From: Thioalkalivibrio sp.
GTDB lineage: Bacteria > Pseudomonadota > Gammaproteobacteria > Ectothiorhodospirales > Ectothiorhodospiraceae
DNA length: 5,354 bases
Assembly (NCBI GenBank): GCA_007120575.1
Contig: SKNJ01000292.1
Coordinates: 1-5,354, forward strand
Reading direction: 5' to 3'
Numbering within the stretch: the first letter of the stretch is position 1; each line of letters starts with the position of its first letter. Positions 1 through 4,962 of this stretch are shown in pieces. A program made the translations under genes and the position numbers. Below the pieces are notes generated by a model, which worked only from the letters and a program-made list of their open reading frames with translations, had not been told where the DNA came from and searched no databases.

Positions 1-489
1 CCGCGGCATCGCGAACGGTTCGAGGCCGCGTTCGAGGCGGCACGGGCCGCCGGGTTTCGCGTGGGCCGGCGGAGCGACCCGGCAGCGGGGCAGGTGGATG
101 TGCTGATCGGCGATTCAATCGGCGAGACCGGTCTGTACCTGGGGGCCGCCGATGTGGCGTTCGTGGGCGGGAGCCTGGCCCCGCTAGGCGGACAGAATGT
201 GCTGGAACCTGCGGCGCTGGGCGTGCCGGTGGTGACCGGGCCGAGTACCCAGCACTTCGAGTTTGCCGTGAGTCGGCTGGAGGCCGCTGGCGCTTTGCGC
301 AAAGCGGCGGATGTCGACAGCGTGGCGCGCGAACTTTCACGCCTCCTGGAGGCGCCGGACGCGCGGCGTGCGATGGGGGAGGCCGGGCGTGCCGTCGTGG
401 AATCGGGGCGTGGAGCCGTCACGCAGGTCATGATCGAGATCGAGCGCTGCCTGGACCCGGCAGTCCAGGATGAACCACGCGCTGTTTGA
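1..489 (+). CDS. waaA: 3-deoxy-D-manno-octulosonic acid (Kdo) transferase, C-terminal part (5' end outside window)
   Basis: WaaA (KdtA) transfers Kdo from CMP-Kdo to lipid A precursor at the inner membrane, the first step of lipopolysaccharide core assembly. The frame is open from base 1 to the TGA at 487-489, giving 162 residues of the C-terminal GT-B nucleotide-binding domain; E. coli WaaA is about 425 aa, so roughly the first 60% lies upstream. Family landmarks in order are APRH-like PRHRERF at the very start, IGDSIGETGLYLGAADVAF, FVGGSLAPLGGQN and LEPAALGVPVVTGP, matching the E. coli segments GDTMGEL, FVGGSLVERGGHN and LEPAA. The His of GGHN is Gln here, a substitution I would not treat as inactivating. 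A GTG at 61 is an internal codon, not the start. No clear terminator follows; the next gene converges on it after 337 bp. The identity is firm; promoter and N-terminal anchor cannot be seen. Confidence 0.95.
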   Translation, partial: PRHRERFEAAFEAARAAGFRVGRRSDPAAGQVDVLIGDSIGETGLYLGAADVAFVGGSLAPLGGQNVLEPAALGVPVVTGPSTQHFEFAVSRLEAAGALRKAADVDSVARELSRLLEAPDARRAMGEAGRAVVESGRGAVTQVMIEIERCLDPAVQDEPRAV

Positions 490-826
490 CCCACCCGCGC
501 CTCGAGAACCACTGATCCATTGGCATTTGTAGTGCCCCGTGTGCCGCGAAACCTGGGGGTCGATGCTGCGTGTTCCGGGGTGATTCCTTCCCTCGGTCGT
601 GTCCATTCCCGGGGTGAAACGCAGATCGGGGAAAGAGGGTGCCAGGGGTCGCCAGTTCCGCGGTGTCATCGACCAGCGAGGGGCATGTCCGCACCTGTCC
701 GTTGACTGCCCGCTCGATCGAACACGGACGAGGCCCATGGTCGGTGTCTGCCTGGCGGGCGTTGCAGTGTTGAATGTTGTCCTTCTCCAGGGCGCGAGGC
801 GAGGAATCTCGTGTTTGCGCGGTTCT
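490..826. other. 337-bp spacer between convergent waaA and sprT, no supported gene
   Basis: Short open frames cross this stretch on both strands, but none has a good ribosome binding site, a family signature or a coding-like composition. The longest are an antisense extension of the sprT region and a minus-strand frame running back into waaA. There are two imperfect copies of TTCCGGGGTGA (573-583, and 606-617 with one extra C), and a weak 6-bp inverted repeat GTCCGT/ACGGAC (697-702 and 724-729) with a 21-nt loop. Neither is followed by a T tract, so I cannot name a terminator for either convergent gene. It may be a decayed gene or simple spacer. Confidence 0.6.
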
Positions 827-1417
827 TTATCCTGGCGATGCTTCGGGTCGCAGTGTCGTGCCACAGTATCGACACTGATAACGATAATGCTTGCGCTGGA
901 TCAGATAATGTCGCCGGGCACTGAGCGAATGGCGTTGGCAATCGCAGATGTATTCATGGGTTTTCATTTTCCGACCGGGCAGCGGCGTGTTATGCGTGAC
1001 CCGTGGTTTGCAGCCGAAGGCCTGCATGCAGGCCTGCCACTCGGGTCCGTGGGGACGTGCGCCGCGCGGGCCATGGATGCGATATACGATGGAGTGTGCA
1101 ACCTCGTGGGCCACGGTTGCCGGGAAATGGGCATCCCAGTCGAGTACAAAGGCCAGCGGGTTAAAGCGTATCTGTTCGCGCCCGTGAATGATGCGCCATT
1201 GCCCGGCCGCTTTCCCCTTCAAGTTGAATCGGACCTCCGGTATGGTGTTTGCCCTGCCCGCGATCACGTAAAGCTCATGGGTTTTTGAACGGATCCGCTC
1301 CTGCTGATCAGTTGATAAAAAACCCCGGGGCTCTTGTAATCCGTCCGGCGAATTATCATATTCTGTACAGTGACTGCCATGGCCGCGAGCTTTGGTTTTT
1401 TCCCTGATCGATTTCAT
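827..1417 (-). CDS. sprT: SprT-family zinc metalloprotease-like protein
   Basis: This 196-aa protein belongs to the SprT/SprT-like family (relatives of eukaryotic Spartan); the bacterial member's substrate is not well defined. The N-terminal helix (about residues 34-55) is followed by a beta segment ending GREQIRFNPL (79-88). The active-site motif HEVAH is at 104-108 with catalytic E105, and PHGPEW (122-127) supplies the expected third zinc ligand H123. A C-terminal zinc ribbon has candidate ligands C158/C160, H163, C182 and C185 (YICDCQRH then YQCRYCG), in the order seen in E. coli SprT (165 aa). The ATG at 1417 is the only one before the conserved region and has AAGAG 8 nt upstream. It leaves a basic, unconserved N-terminal tail of about 33 residues. 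Base composition is lower in GC than the neighbours, and codons such as TTA, CGA, GGA, CAT and TAT are frequent, hinting at separate ancestry. It is divergent to the gene at 1453, so both starts share one control region. The family assignment is firm, the biological role is not. Confidence 0.88.
   Translation of the reverse strand: MKSIREKTKARGHGSHCTEYDNSPDGLQEPRGFLSTDQQERIRSKTHELYVIAGRANTIPEVRFNLKGKAAGQWRIIHGREQIRFNPLAFVLDWDAHFPATVAHEVAHSIVYRIHGPRGARPHGPEWQACMQAFGCKPRVTHNTPLPGRKMKTHEYICDCQRHSLSARRHYLIQRKHYRYQCRYCGTTLRPEASPG
1334..1362 (+). promoter_or_regulatory. Candidate sigma-70-like promoter for the coiled-coil/winged-helix gene
   Basis: TTGTAA (1334-1339), a 17-bp spacer and CATATT (1357-1362) match the sigma-70 consensus at four of six positions in each box, in an AT-rich patch of an otherwise GC-rich window. 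A transcript would start near 1369 and carry a leader of about 80 nt before the ATG at 1453. The site lies inside the 5' part of sprT on the other strand. This is a pattern match only. Confidence 0.25.
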
Positions 1418-1452
1418 CGTTCCAACTCTTTTCGAAAACCCGGGAGTTCTGC
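1418..1452. promoter_or_regulatory. 35-bp divergent start region with both ribosome binding sites and a palindrome
   Basis: The gap holds the minus-strand Shine-Dalgarno of sprT (AAGAG, plus-strand 1426-1430, 8 nt from its ATG) and the plus-strand one for the next gene (GGGAG 1442-1446, 6 nt from its ATG). Between them is the perfect 10-bp palindrome TTTTCGAAAA (1429-1438). It is too short for two full promoters, so at least one promoter must lie inside a flanking gene. The palindrome could be an operator; no regulator is known. Confidence 0.5.
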
Positions 1453-1887
1453 ATGAGCATGGATAACAAGAAGGCCTCCGACCTGTCGGCCGAAGAACTG
1501 TATGCACTGGCGCGTCAGCGCGAGAAAGAAGAGGCCGAGCGCCAAGAGGCCGAGCGCCGCAAGAAGCGCGAGGCCCTGATGGCGAAGCGCAAGGAAATGG
1601 CCGCGCGGCATCGCAAGGAACTGGCCGAGCTCGAGCGCCAGATCCGCGAACTGGGCGGGCGCGTCGGTCGTGGGCGCGCGGGTGGCGGTCGTGGCCGCTC
1701 CGGCACTTCTGTCAGCCAGAAGCTGTGCGAAATCGTTGCTGCTCGCCCCGAGATGGACGTGAAGCAAATCAAGGCGGAGGCGGAAAAGGCCGGACTGGAT
1801 ACGAAGAACATCAGTCAGACGCTGGCTTACCTCAAGCGCCAGGGTCGCCTGACCTCGCCGCGTCGCGGGGTTTACAAGGCCACCTGA
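1453..1887 (+). CDS. Small basic coiled-coil / winged-helix protein, likely DNA-binding, family not recognised
   Basis: I do not recognise a named family for this 144-aa protein. Three regions are visible. Residues 10-67 form a highly charged helix starting LSAEELYALARQ, rich in Glu, Lys, Arg and Ala, and likely a coiled coil. Residues 68-85 form a Gly/Arg linker (GRVGRGRAGGGRGRSG). Residues 86-144 look like a winged helix: helix (SVSQKLCEIVAARPE), helix (MDVKQIKAEAEKAG), putative recognition helix (TKNISQTLAYLKRQG), then a wing with RRGVYK. The order of oligomerising coil, flexible basic linker and DNA-binding domain parallels H-NS and similar nucleoid proteins, but the last domain is not the H-NS one. 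The first ATG (1453) fits GGGAG 6 nt upstream; the ATG at 1459 is possible but less well spaced. A 13-bp direct repeat (1531-1543, 1546-1558) encodes EAERQ/EAERR. Composition is GC-rich, unlike sprT. A nucleoid-associated or transcriptional regulatory role is inferred from layout alone. Confidence 0.8.
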   Translation: MSMDNKKASDLSAEELYALARQREKEEAERQEAERRKKREALMAKRKEMAARHRKELAELERQIRELGGRVGRGRAGGGRGRSGTSVSQKLCEIVAARPEMDVKQIKAEAEKAGLDTKNISQTLAYLKRQGRLTSPRRGVYKAT

Positions 1888-1908
1888 TCCTCGGCGGCCG
1901 CGCACGGA

Positions 1909-1944
1909 CGGTCCCGGACCACCAGTCCGCCGGGTCCGGGACCG
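1909..1944. terminator. Perfect 12-bp hairpin between convergent genes, possible bidirectional terminator
   Basis: CGGTCCCGGACC (1909-1920) and GGTCCGGGACCG (1933-1944) are exact reverse complements around a 12-nt loop. The element begins 21 bp after the stop of the rightward gene and ends 28 bp before the last codon of rnd, where a terminator for both would be expected. Neither side carries a T run, so it is not a classic intrinsic terminator. It may instead protect 3' ends or act together with Rho. Confidence 0.6.
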
Positions 1945-1972
1945 ATCGGCTGCGTGCGCGTGAACGCGTATC

Positions 1973-3154
1973 TTAAACAGTGTTGCTCGGGTCCCGAGGA
2001 GGAGCGGCATCGGCGATTTCCAGTCCTTCCGGGCTGCAATGCAGCGCGGACTGGCCGGAAAACCACTCGGCGATGGTGCGTCCGGCAATCTCGCGGCGCC
2101 AGCCGTGGCCGAGCCGTCCCTTGTCGCCGTCCCCCTTCATCAGCTCTACCACGTCCTTGCGCTGGGCAATGGCACTGGCCGTGATTTGGTGCCGGCGGGC
2201 ACATTCCTGCAGTAACGCCATGCCGATGTCGACCAGGACCTCCTCGCGTTCGTTCAGCTTTGCCCGTTGGGGCAGGTGCGGCCATGCCTCGCGCGGCATC
2301 GCGCGGCCTTCCCGGATCGCCTCCAGCAGTTGTTCCTGGCGCGGCGCCTTCATGCGTTCGGGAAAGCCGCGCAACTGGCGCAGGGCCCGGGTGTCCTCCG
2401 GCGTGCGGCGCGCGATGTCGAGCAGGACTTCGTCGGGTAGCACCCAGCGCCGTGGCATATCACTTTCCTGTGCGGCACGTTCGCGCCAGGCGGCGACCGC
2501 TTTGAGCACCGCGCGCTCGGGTGGCTTCAGCCGCTTGACTCCGGATACCCGTTCCCACGCCCGTTCCGGGGCGGGTTCGTACAGCGCGGGATCGGTCAGG
2601 GCCTCCATCTCGGGGCGCAGCCAGTCCATGCGCTGGAAGCGCTCGAGGTCGCGCAGCAGGCGGCTGAACAGCGTGGCGAGGTAGCGCACGTCGTCTGCCG
2701 CGTAGCGGATCTGCTCTTCGCTCAGCGGGCGCCGCGACCAGTCGGTGCGGGTCTGGCTCTTGTCGAGGTCCTGGTTCAGGACCGCCTTGACCAGATTGGC
2801 GTAGCCGACCTGGTCGCCGTAGCCGAGCATGCTGGCGGCCACCTGGGTATCAAATACCGGGGCCGGGACCTCGCCCAGATCCCGGTACAGGACTTCCAGA
2901 TCCTGTGACGCGGAGTGGAATACCTTGGTCACGCCCGGGTCCAGCAGCAGCGGGGCAAGTAACGCGAGGTCGACCTTCAGCGGGTCGATGCAGGCAAGCT
3001 GATCCAGCGTGGCCACCTGGATCAGGCACAGCTTCGGGAAGTAGGTGCGTTCGCGCATGAACTCGGTGTCCAGCGCGATCCAGTCGGTCCCGGCAATCGC
3101 GTCCAGGAACGGTTGCAGGGCCTCGGCGGACTCGATCAGTCCGTGATCACGCAT
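1973..3154 (-). CDS. rnd: Ribonuclease D
   Basis: RNase D is a cytoplasmic 3'-5' exoribonuclease that trims the 3' ends of tRNA precursors and other small stable RNAs. The 393-aa product (E. coli 375) carries the full DEDDy exonuclease set: D29 and E31 in ALDTEFMRERTYFPKL, D85 in VFHSASQDLEVL, and Y151 with D155 in YAADDVRYL. Two HRDC RNA-binding domains follow. The first spans about 208-282 (LKPPERAVLKAVAAWRE to RQEQLLEAI) and the second about 298-370, ending in the family-typical GWRREIAGRTIAEWFSG. The last 20 residues are an unconserved tail. The ATG at 3154 is preceded by AAGAGG at a 6-nt spacing, and the protein begins at the usual point (MRDHGLIESAEAL). A longer frame to 3265 would add only low-complexity Arg/Pro sequence. 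The start overlaps the stop of the DUF1244 gene by 8 nt, so translation is probably coupled. Catalytic residues are intact. Confidence 0.97.
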   Translation of the reverse strand: MRDHGLIESAEALQPFLDAIAGTDWIALDTEFMRERTYFPKLCLIQVATLDQLACIDPLKVDLALLAPLLLDPGVTKVFHSASQDLEVLYRDLGEVPAPVFDTQVAASMLGYGDQVGYANLVKAVLNQDLDKSQTRTDWSRRPLSEEQIRYAADDVRYLATLFSRLLRDLERFQRMDWLRPEMEALTDPALYEPAPERAWERVSGVKRLKPPERAVLKAVAAWRERAAQESDMPRRWVLPDEVLLDIARRTPEDTRALRQLRGFPERMKAPRQEQLLEAIREGRAMPREAWPHLPQRAKLNEREEVLVDIGMALLQECARRHQITASAIAQRKDVVELMKGDGDKGRLGHGWRREIAGRTIAEWFSGQSALHCSPEGLEIADAAPPRDPSNTV

Positions 3155-3449
3155 CGTGGGCCTCTTGCGCGGCCTCAAAGGCTGCCTTCTGCTCCGGGGT
3201 GGCCTCCTTCTGGTAGCGCTCCTTCCATTCGCTGTAGGGCATGCCGTAGACCCGCTCGCGGGCACCTTCGTAGTCGATCGATTCGCTGCGCTCTTCGGCG
3301 GCCGCCACGTACCACTTGGACAGACAGTTGCGGCAGAAGCCGGCCAGGTTCATCAGGTCGATGTTCTGCACGTCCTTGCGTTCGTCCAGATGCTGTAGCA
3401 GGCGGCGAAAAACGGCGGCCTCAATCTCGGTCCGGGTGCGGGATTCCAT
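3147..3449 (-). CDS. DUF1244 family small protein
   Basis: This 100-aa protein matches the DUF1244 family, small helical proteins of unknown function found in proteobacteria. The diagnostic segment is DLMNLAGFCRNCLSKWY (31-47), containing the CxxC pair C39 and C42. It is followed by a second conserved part (YEGARERVYGMPYSEWKERYQ, around 60-80) and an Ala/Glu-rich tail. The cysteine pair could bind metal or be redox-active; nothing here decides this. The ATG at 3449 has a textbook AAGGAG (plus-strand 3456-3461) 6 nt upstream, so the much longer upstream frame is not used. The gene sits 74 bp behind mreD and overlaps rnd by 8 nt (ATGCGTGA contains both the rnd start and this stop). That tight link suggests co-expression with RNase D. 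The family call is good; the function is unknown. Confidence 0.9.
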   Translation of the reverse strand: MESRTRTEIEAAVFRRLLQHLDERKDVQNIDLMNLAGFCRNCLSKWYVAAAEERSESIDYEGARERVYGMPYSEWKERYQKEATPEQKAAFEAAQEAHDA

Positions 3450-3523
3450 GATGCACTCCTTGGTTGAATGGGTAGGCGAGGCACAGTATGCAGCACCCGC
3501 GCGGCGCCTTCGAGACGACGCGC
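3450..3523 (-). promoter_or_regulatory. mreD-DUF1244 spacer with strong ribosome binding site and possible internal promoter
   Basis: This is the largest gap in the operon. It carries the AAGGAG site for the DUF1244 gene. On the minus strand, CATACT (plus-strand 3485-3490) resembles a -10 box, but the hexamer 17 bp upstream (TCGAAG) is a poor -35. Next to the mreD stop, GCGCG/CGCGC (3499-3503 and 3519-3523) could form a weak stem. Either could let the DUF1244-rnd pair be expressed separately from mreBCD; the evidence is thin. Confidence 0.25.
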
Positions 3524-4015
3524 CTACATCAGGTGCAGCAGCCAGCGCCGTCGCACGTCGCGCAGCAGCCAGAAGATCAGGGGCCAGATCAGGGCGCTGG
3601 TCGCGACCGGTGCCCAGTACCAGGCGCTCCCGGGTGGCAGGCCCGTGGCGCCCTGCGGCCATAGTGCCAGCAGCTTGAACAGCGCGATCAGCAGGGCCAC
3701 GACCAGCATTTGCTGCCAGACCGGGAAGACTCGCAGGCGTGGATGGAGCTGCAGGGTGATGTAGGCGACGACCGCCAGCGCCACGGCGTTCTGTCCCAGG
3801 AGCTGCCCTTGCAGGGTGTCCAGTAGCAGGCCGGCCGCAAACGCGGTGAAGATGCCGATGCGCTGCGGAAAGGCCATGGTCCAGTAGATCAGCGTCAGGA
3901 CCAGCCATTCCGGGCGGGCCGGCGCGGCCGCGTCAGGGATCGGCACGATCGCCAGTGCCAGGGCCAGCAGCAGGGTCAGCAGGACCGGTGCGGGGATGCC
4001 GATCGCCGGCGTCAT
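3524..4015 (-). CDS. mreD: Rod shape-determining protein MreD
   Basis: MreD is the integral membrane member of the MreBCD elongation complex and helps place peptidoglycan synthesis along the side wall of rod-shaped cells. The 163-aa product (E. coli 162) is very hydrophobic, with about five or six membrane segments near residues 10-26, 36-50, 54-68, 74-91, 101-119 and 133-151. It ends in a basic cytoplasmic tail (RDVRRRW). Family features are RPEWLVLTLIYW (34-45) and the GLLLDTLQGQLLGQNAVAL stretch (62-80) with its conserved D66 and glycines. The ATG at 4015 overlaps the mreC stop in an ATGA, and the only GGAG is about 14 nt upstream, so it is probably translated by ribosomes finishing mreC. 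It ends in TAG, 74 bp before the DUF1244 gene. Confidence 0.93.
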   Translation of the reverse strand: MTPAIGIPAPVLLTLLLALALAIVPIPDAAAPARPEWLVLTLIYWTMAFPQRIGIFTAFAAGLLLDTLQGQLLGQNAVALAVVAYITLQLHPRLRVFPVWQQMLVVALLIALFKLLALWPQGATGLPPGSAWYWAPVATSALIWPLIFWLLRDVRRRWLLHLM

Positions 4016-4893
4016 GGTGTTGCGTCAGGCTCCGGCGGTGCGCCGGGATCTGGCTCCCCGGTGTCGGGTGCCTCGTCGGTCCACAGCAGCAGGACCTCGC
4101 GCGAGCGGTCCAGGGCCGCGAGCGGTTCCGCCTGGATGTCCAGGAATGGCTGCCCAGGCTGCTGCTCCACCGAGACCACCCGAGCGACCGGGTAGTCGGC
4201 GGGAAAGCGTTCACCAAGCCCCGAGGTGAGCAGCAGGTCGCCCACCTCCACGTCCTCCTGGAGCGGGACGTGACGCATCTCCAGGCGCTGCGGGTTGCCG
4301 GTGCCGACCACCAGCCCGCGCAGTCCCGTGCGCGCGCTGCGCACCGGCAGGGCATGTCCGGGATCCGAGATCAGCAGGGCGTTGGAACTGGTCAGCTGGA
4401 CCGACAGCACCTGGCCGATCACACCATGCGCATCGATCACCGGCTGGCCGGGGTAGACACCGTCCGCATGCCCCTTGCTGAGCACGATCTGCTGGCGGAA
4501 CGGGTCGAGGTCGACCGCCAGGAGCTGCGCGATCTCCACGCGGCCCTCGGTTTGCTCCGCGGTCTTCAGCAGGGCGCGCAGGCGGTTGTTCTCCATCTGC
4601 AGGGCATCGAAGCGCAACTGGCGGGCGCGCAGTTCGGCGTTCTCGCTGCGCAGCAGACGATTCTCGGTAATCAGGTCCTCGCGGCGGGTGAACGACTCCA
4701 TCACCCGGCTCGCGCCGCGGATCGGCGCATCGACCACGACCTGGACCGGATAGGTCACAGTCGTCAGGGCGTTGCGTACCGTCTGGAAATCGTTCACGCG
4801 GTGGTCCAGCACCATCAGCGCCAGGCCCAGGAGGATCACGACGAGCAGGCGCAGAGTGGGCGAGACACCCAGTCTGAAGAGCGGCTTGCTGAT
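4012..4893 (-). CDS. mreC: Rod shape-determining protein MreC (probable non-standard ATC start)
   Basis: MreC is a bitopic inner-membrane protein whose periplasmic part links MreB filaments to the cell-wall synthases. With the start placed at 4893 the product is 293 aa: a short cytoplasmic SKPLFRLGVSPTLR, one membrane helix (about 14-29), a coiled coil (about 67-110), then the beta-barrel domains with DPFRQQIVLSKG, GVYPGQPVID and TSGLGERFP (223-231). A short Pro/Asp tail ends the protein, much shorter than in E. coli MreC. The start is odd. GGAGG lies 7 nt upstream of an ATC codon, a TGA stop lies two codons before it, and no ATG, GTG or TTG occurs in frame until the GTG at 4839. That GTG has no ribosome binding site and would cut the membrane helix nearly in half. 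The KPLFRLG N-terminus is typical of the family, so I place the start at the ATC. The mreC identity is certain, the start is not. Confidence 0.9.
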   Translation of the reverse strand: MSKPLFRLGVSPTLRLLVVILLGLALMVLDHRVNDFQTVRNALTTVTYPVQVVVDAPIRGASRVMESFTRREDLITENRLLRSENAELRARQLRFDALQMENNRLRALLKTAEQTEGRVEIAQLLAVDLDPFRQQIVLSKGHADGVYPGQPVIDAHGVIGQVLSVQLTSSNALLISDPGHALPVRSARTGLRGLVVGTGNPQRLEMRHVPLQEDVEVGDLLLTSGLGERFPADYPVARVVSVEQQPGQPFLDIQAEPLAALDRSREVLLLWTDEAPDTGEPDPGAPPEPDATP

Positions 4894-4900
4894 GGTTCAG

Positions 4901-4905
4901 CCTCC
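4901..4905 (-). promoter_or_regulatory. Strong Shine-Dalgarno of mreC
   Basis: GGAGG on the minus strand sits 7 nt before the ATC at 4893-4891. It is the only good ribosome binding site between the mreB stop and the mreC body, and it is the main reason for placing the mreC start there instead of at the GTG at 4839. Confidence 0.7.
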
Positions 4906-4923
4906 GGTTGCGGGTCGAGATTC

Positions 4924-4961
4924 GAGATCCGGCGCATCGCGCGCCGGCTCCGGCCCCGGAG
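4924..4961 (-). repeat. Tandem hairpins in the mreB-mreC spacer
   Basis: Just after the mreB stop the transcript can fold CTCCG-GGGC-CGGAG (plus-strand 4948-4961, 5 bp). Next to it is CCGGCGC-GCGAT-GCGCCGG (4929-4947, 7 bp with a 5-nt loop), extendable by GAG/CTC past a 2-nt bulge. No T run follows, so a full terminator is unlikely. An attenuator, or a 3'-end barrier giving more mreB than mreCD message, is plausible. Confidence 0.5.
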
Positions 4962-4962
4962 T

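Noticed and set aside
697..729. GTCCGT/ACGGAC inverted repeat as a waaA terminator
   Set aside because: It has only 6 bp around a 21-nt loop, no T tract, and lies more than 200 bp past the stop.
337..864. Leftward 175-codon open frame across the waaA end and the spacer
   Set aside because: It overlaps waaA antisense, is Arg/Pro/Thr-rich low-quality sequence typical of shadow frames, and has no recognisable domain.
599..1288. Rightward 229-codon open frame antisense to sprT
   Set aside because: It is mostly the reverse complement of the well-supported sprT gene, has no good ribosome binding site and no family motif.
1418..1507. Longer sprT start at 1507
   Set aside because: It would overlap the divergent gene at 1453 and add unconserved Cys/Arg/Pro sequence; the ATG at 1417 has its own ribosome binding site.
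1980..2684. Rightward 234-codon Ser/Arg-rich frame antisense to rnd
   Set aside because: It is a mirror frame of rnd in high-GC DNA; rnd has full catalytic motifs.
3155..3265. Longer rnd start at 3265
   Set aside because: The extra 37 residues are low-complexity Arg/Pro sequence lying entirely over the DUF1244 gene in another frame; the ATG at 3154 has AAGAGG and matches the family start.
4012..4839. mreC starting at the GTG at 4839
   Set aside because: It has no ribosome binding site and would leave a membrane segment of only about eleven residues; the conserved KPLFRLG N-terminus lies upstream.
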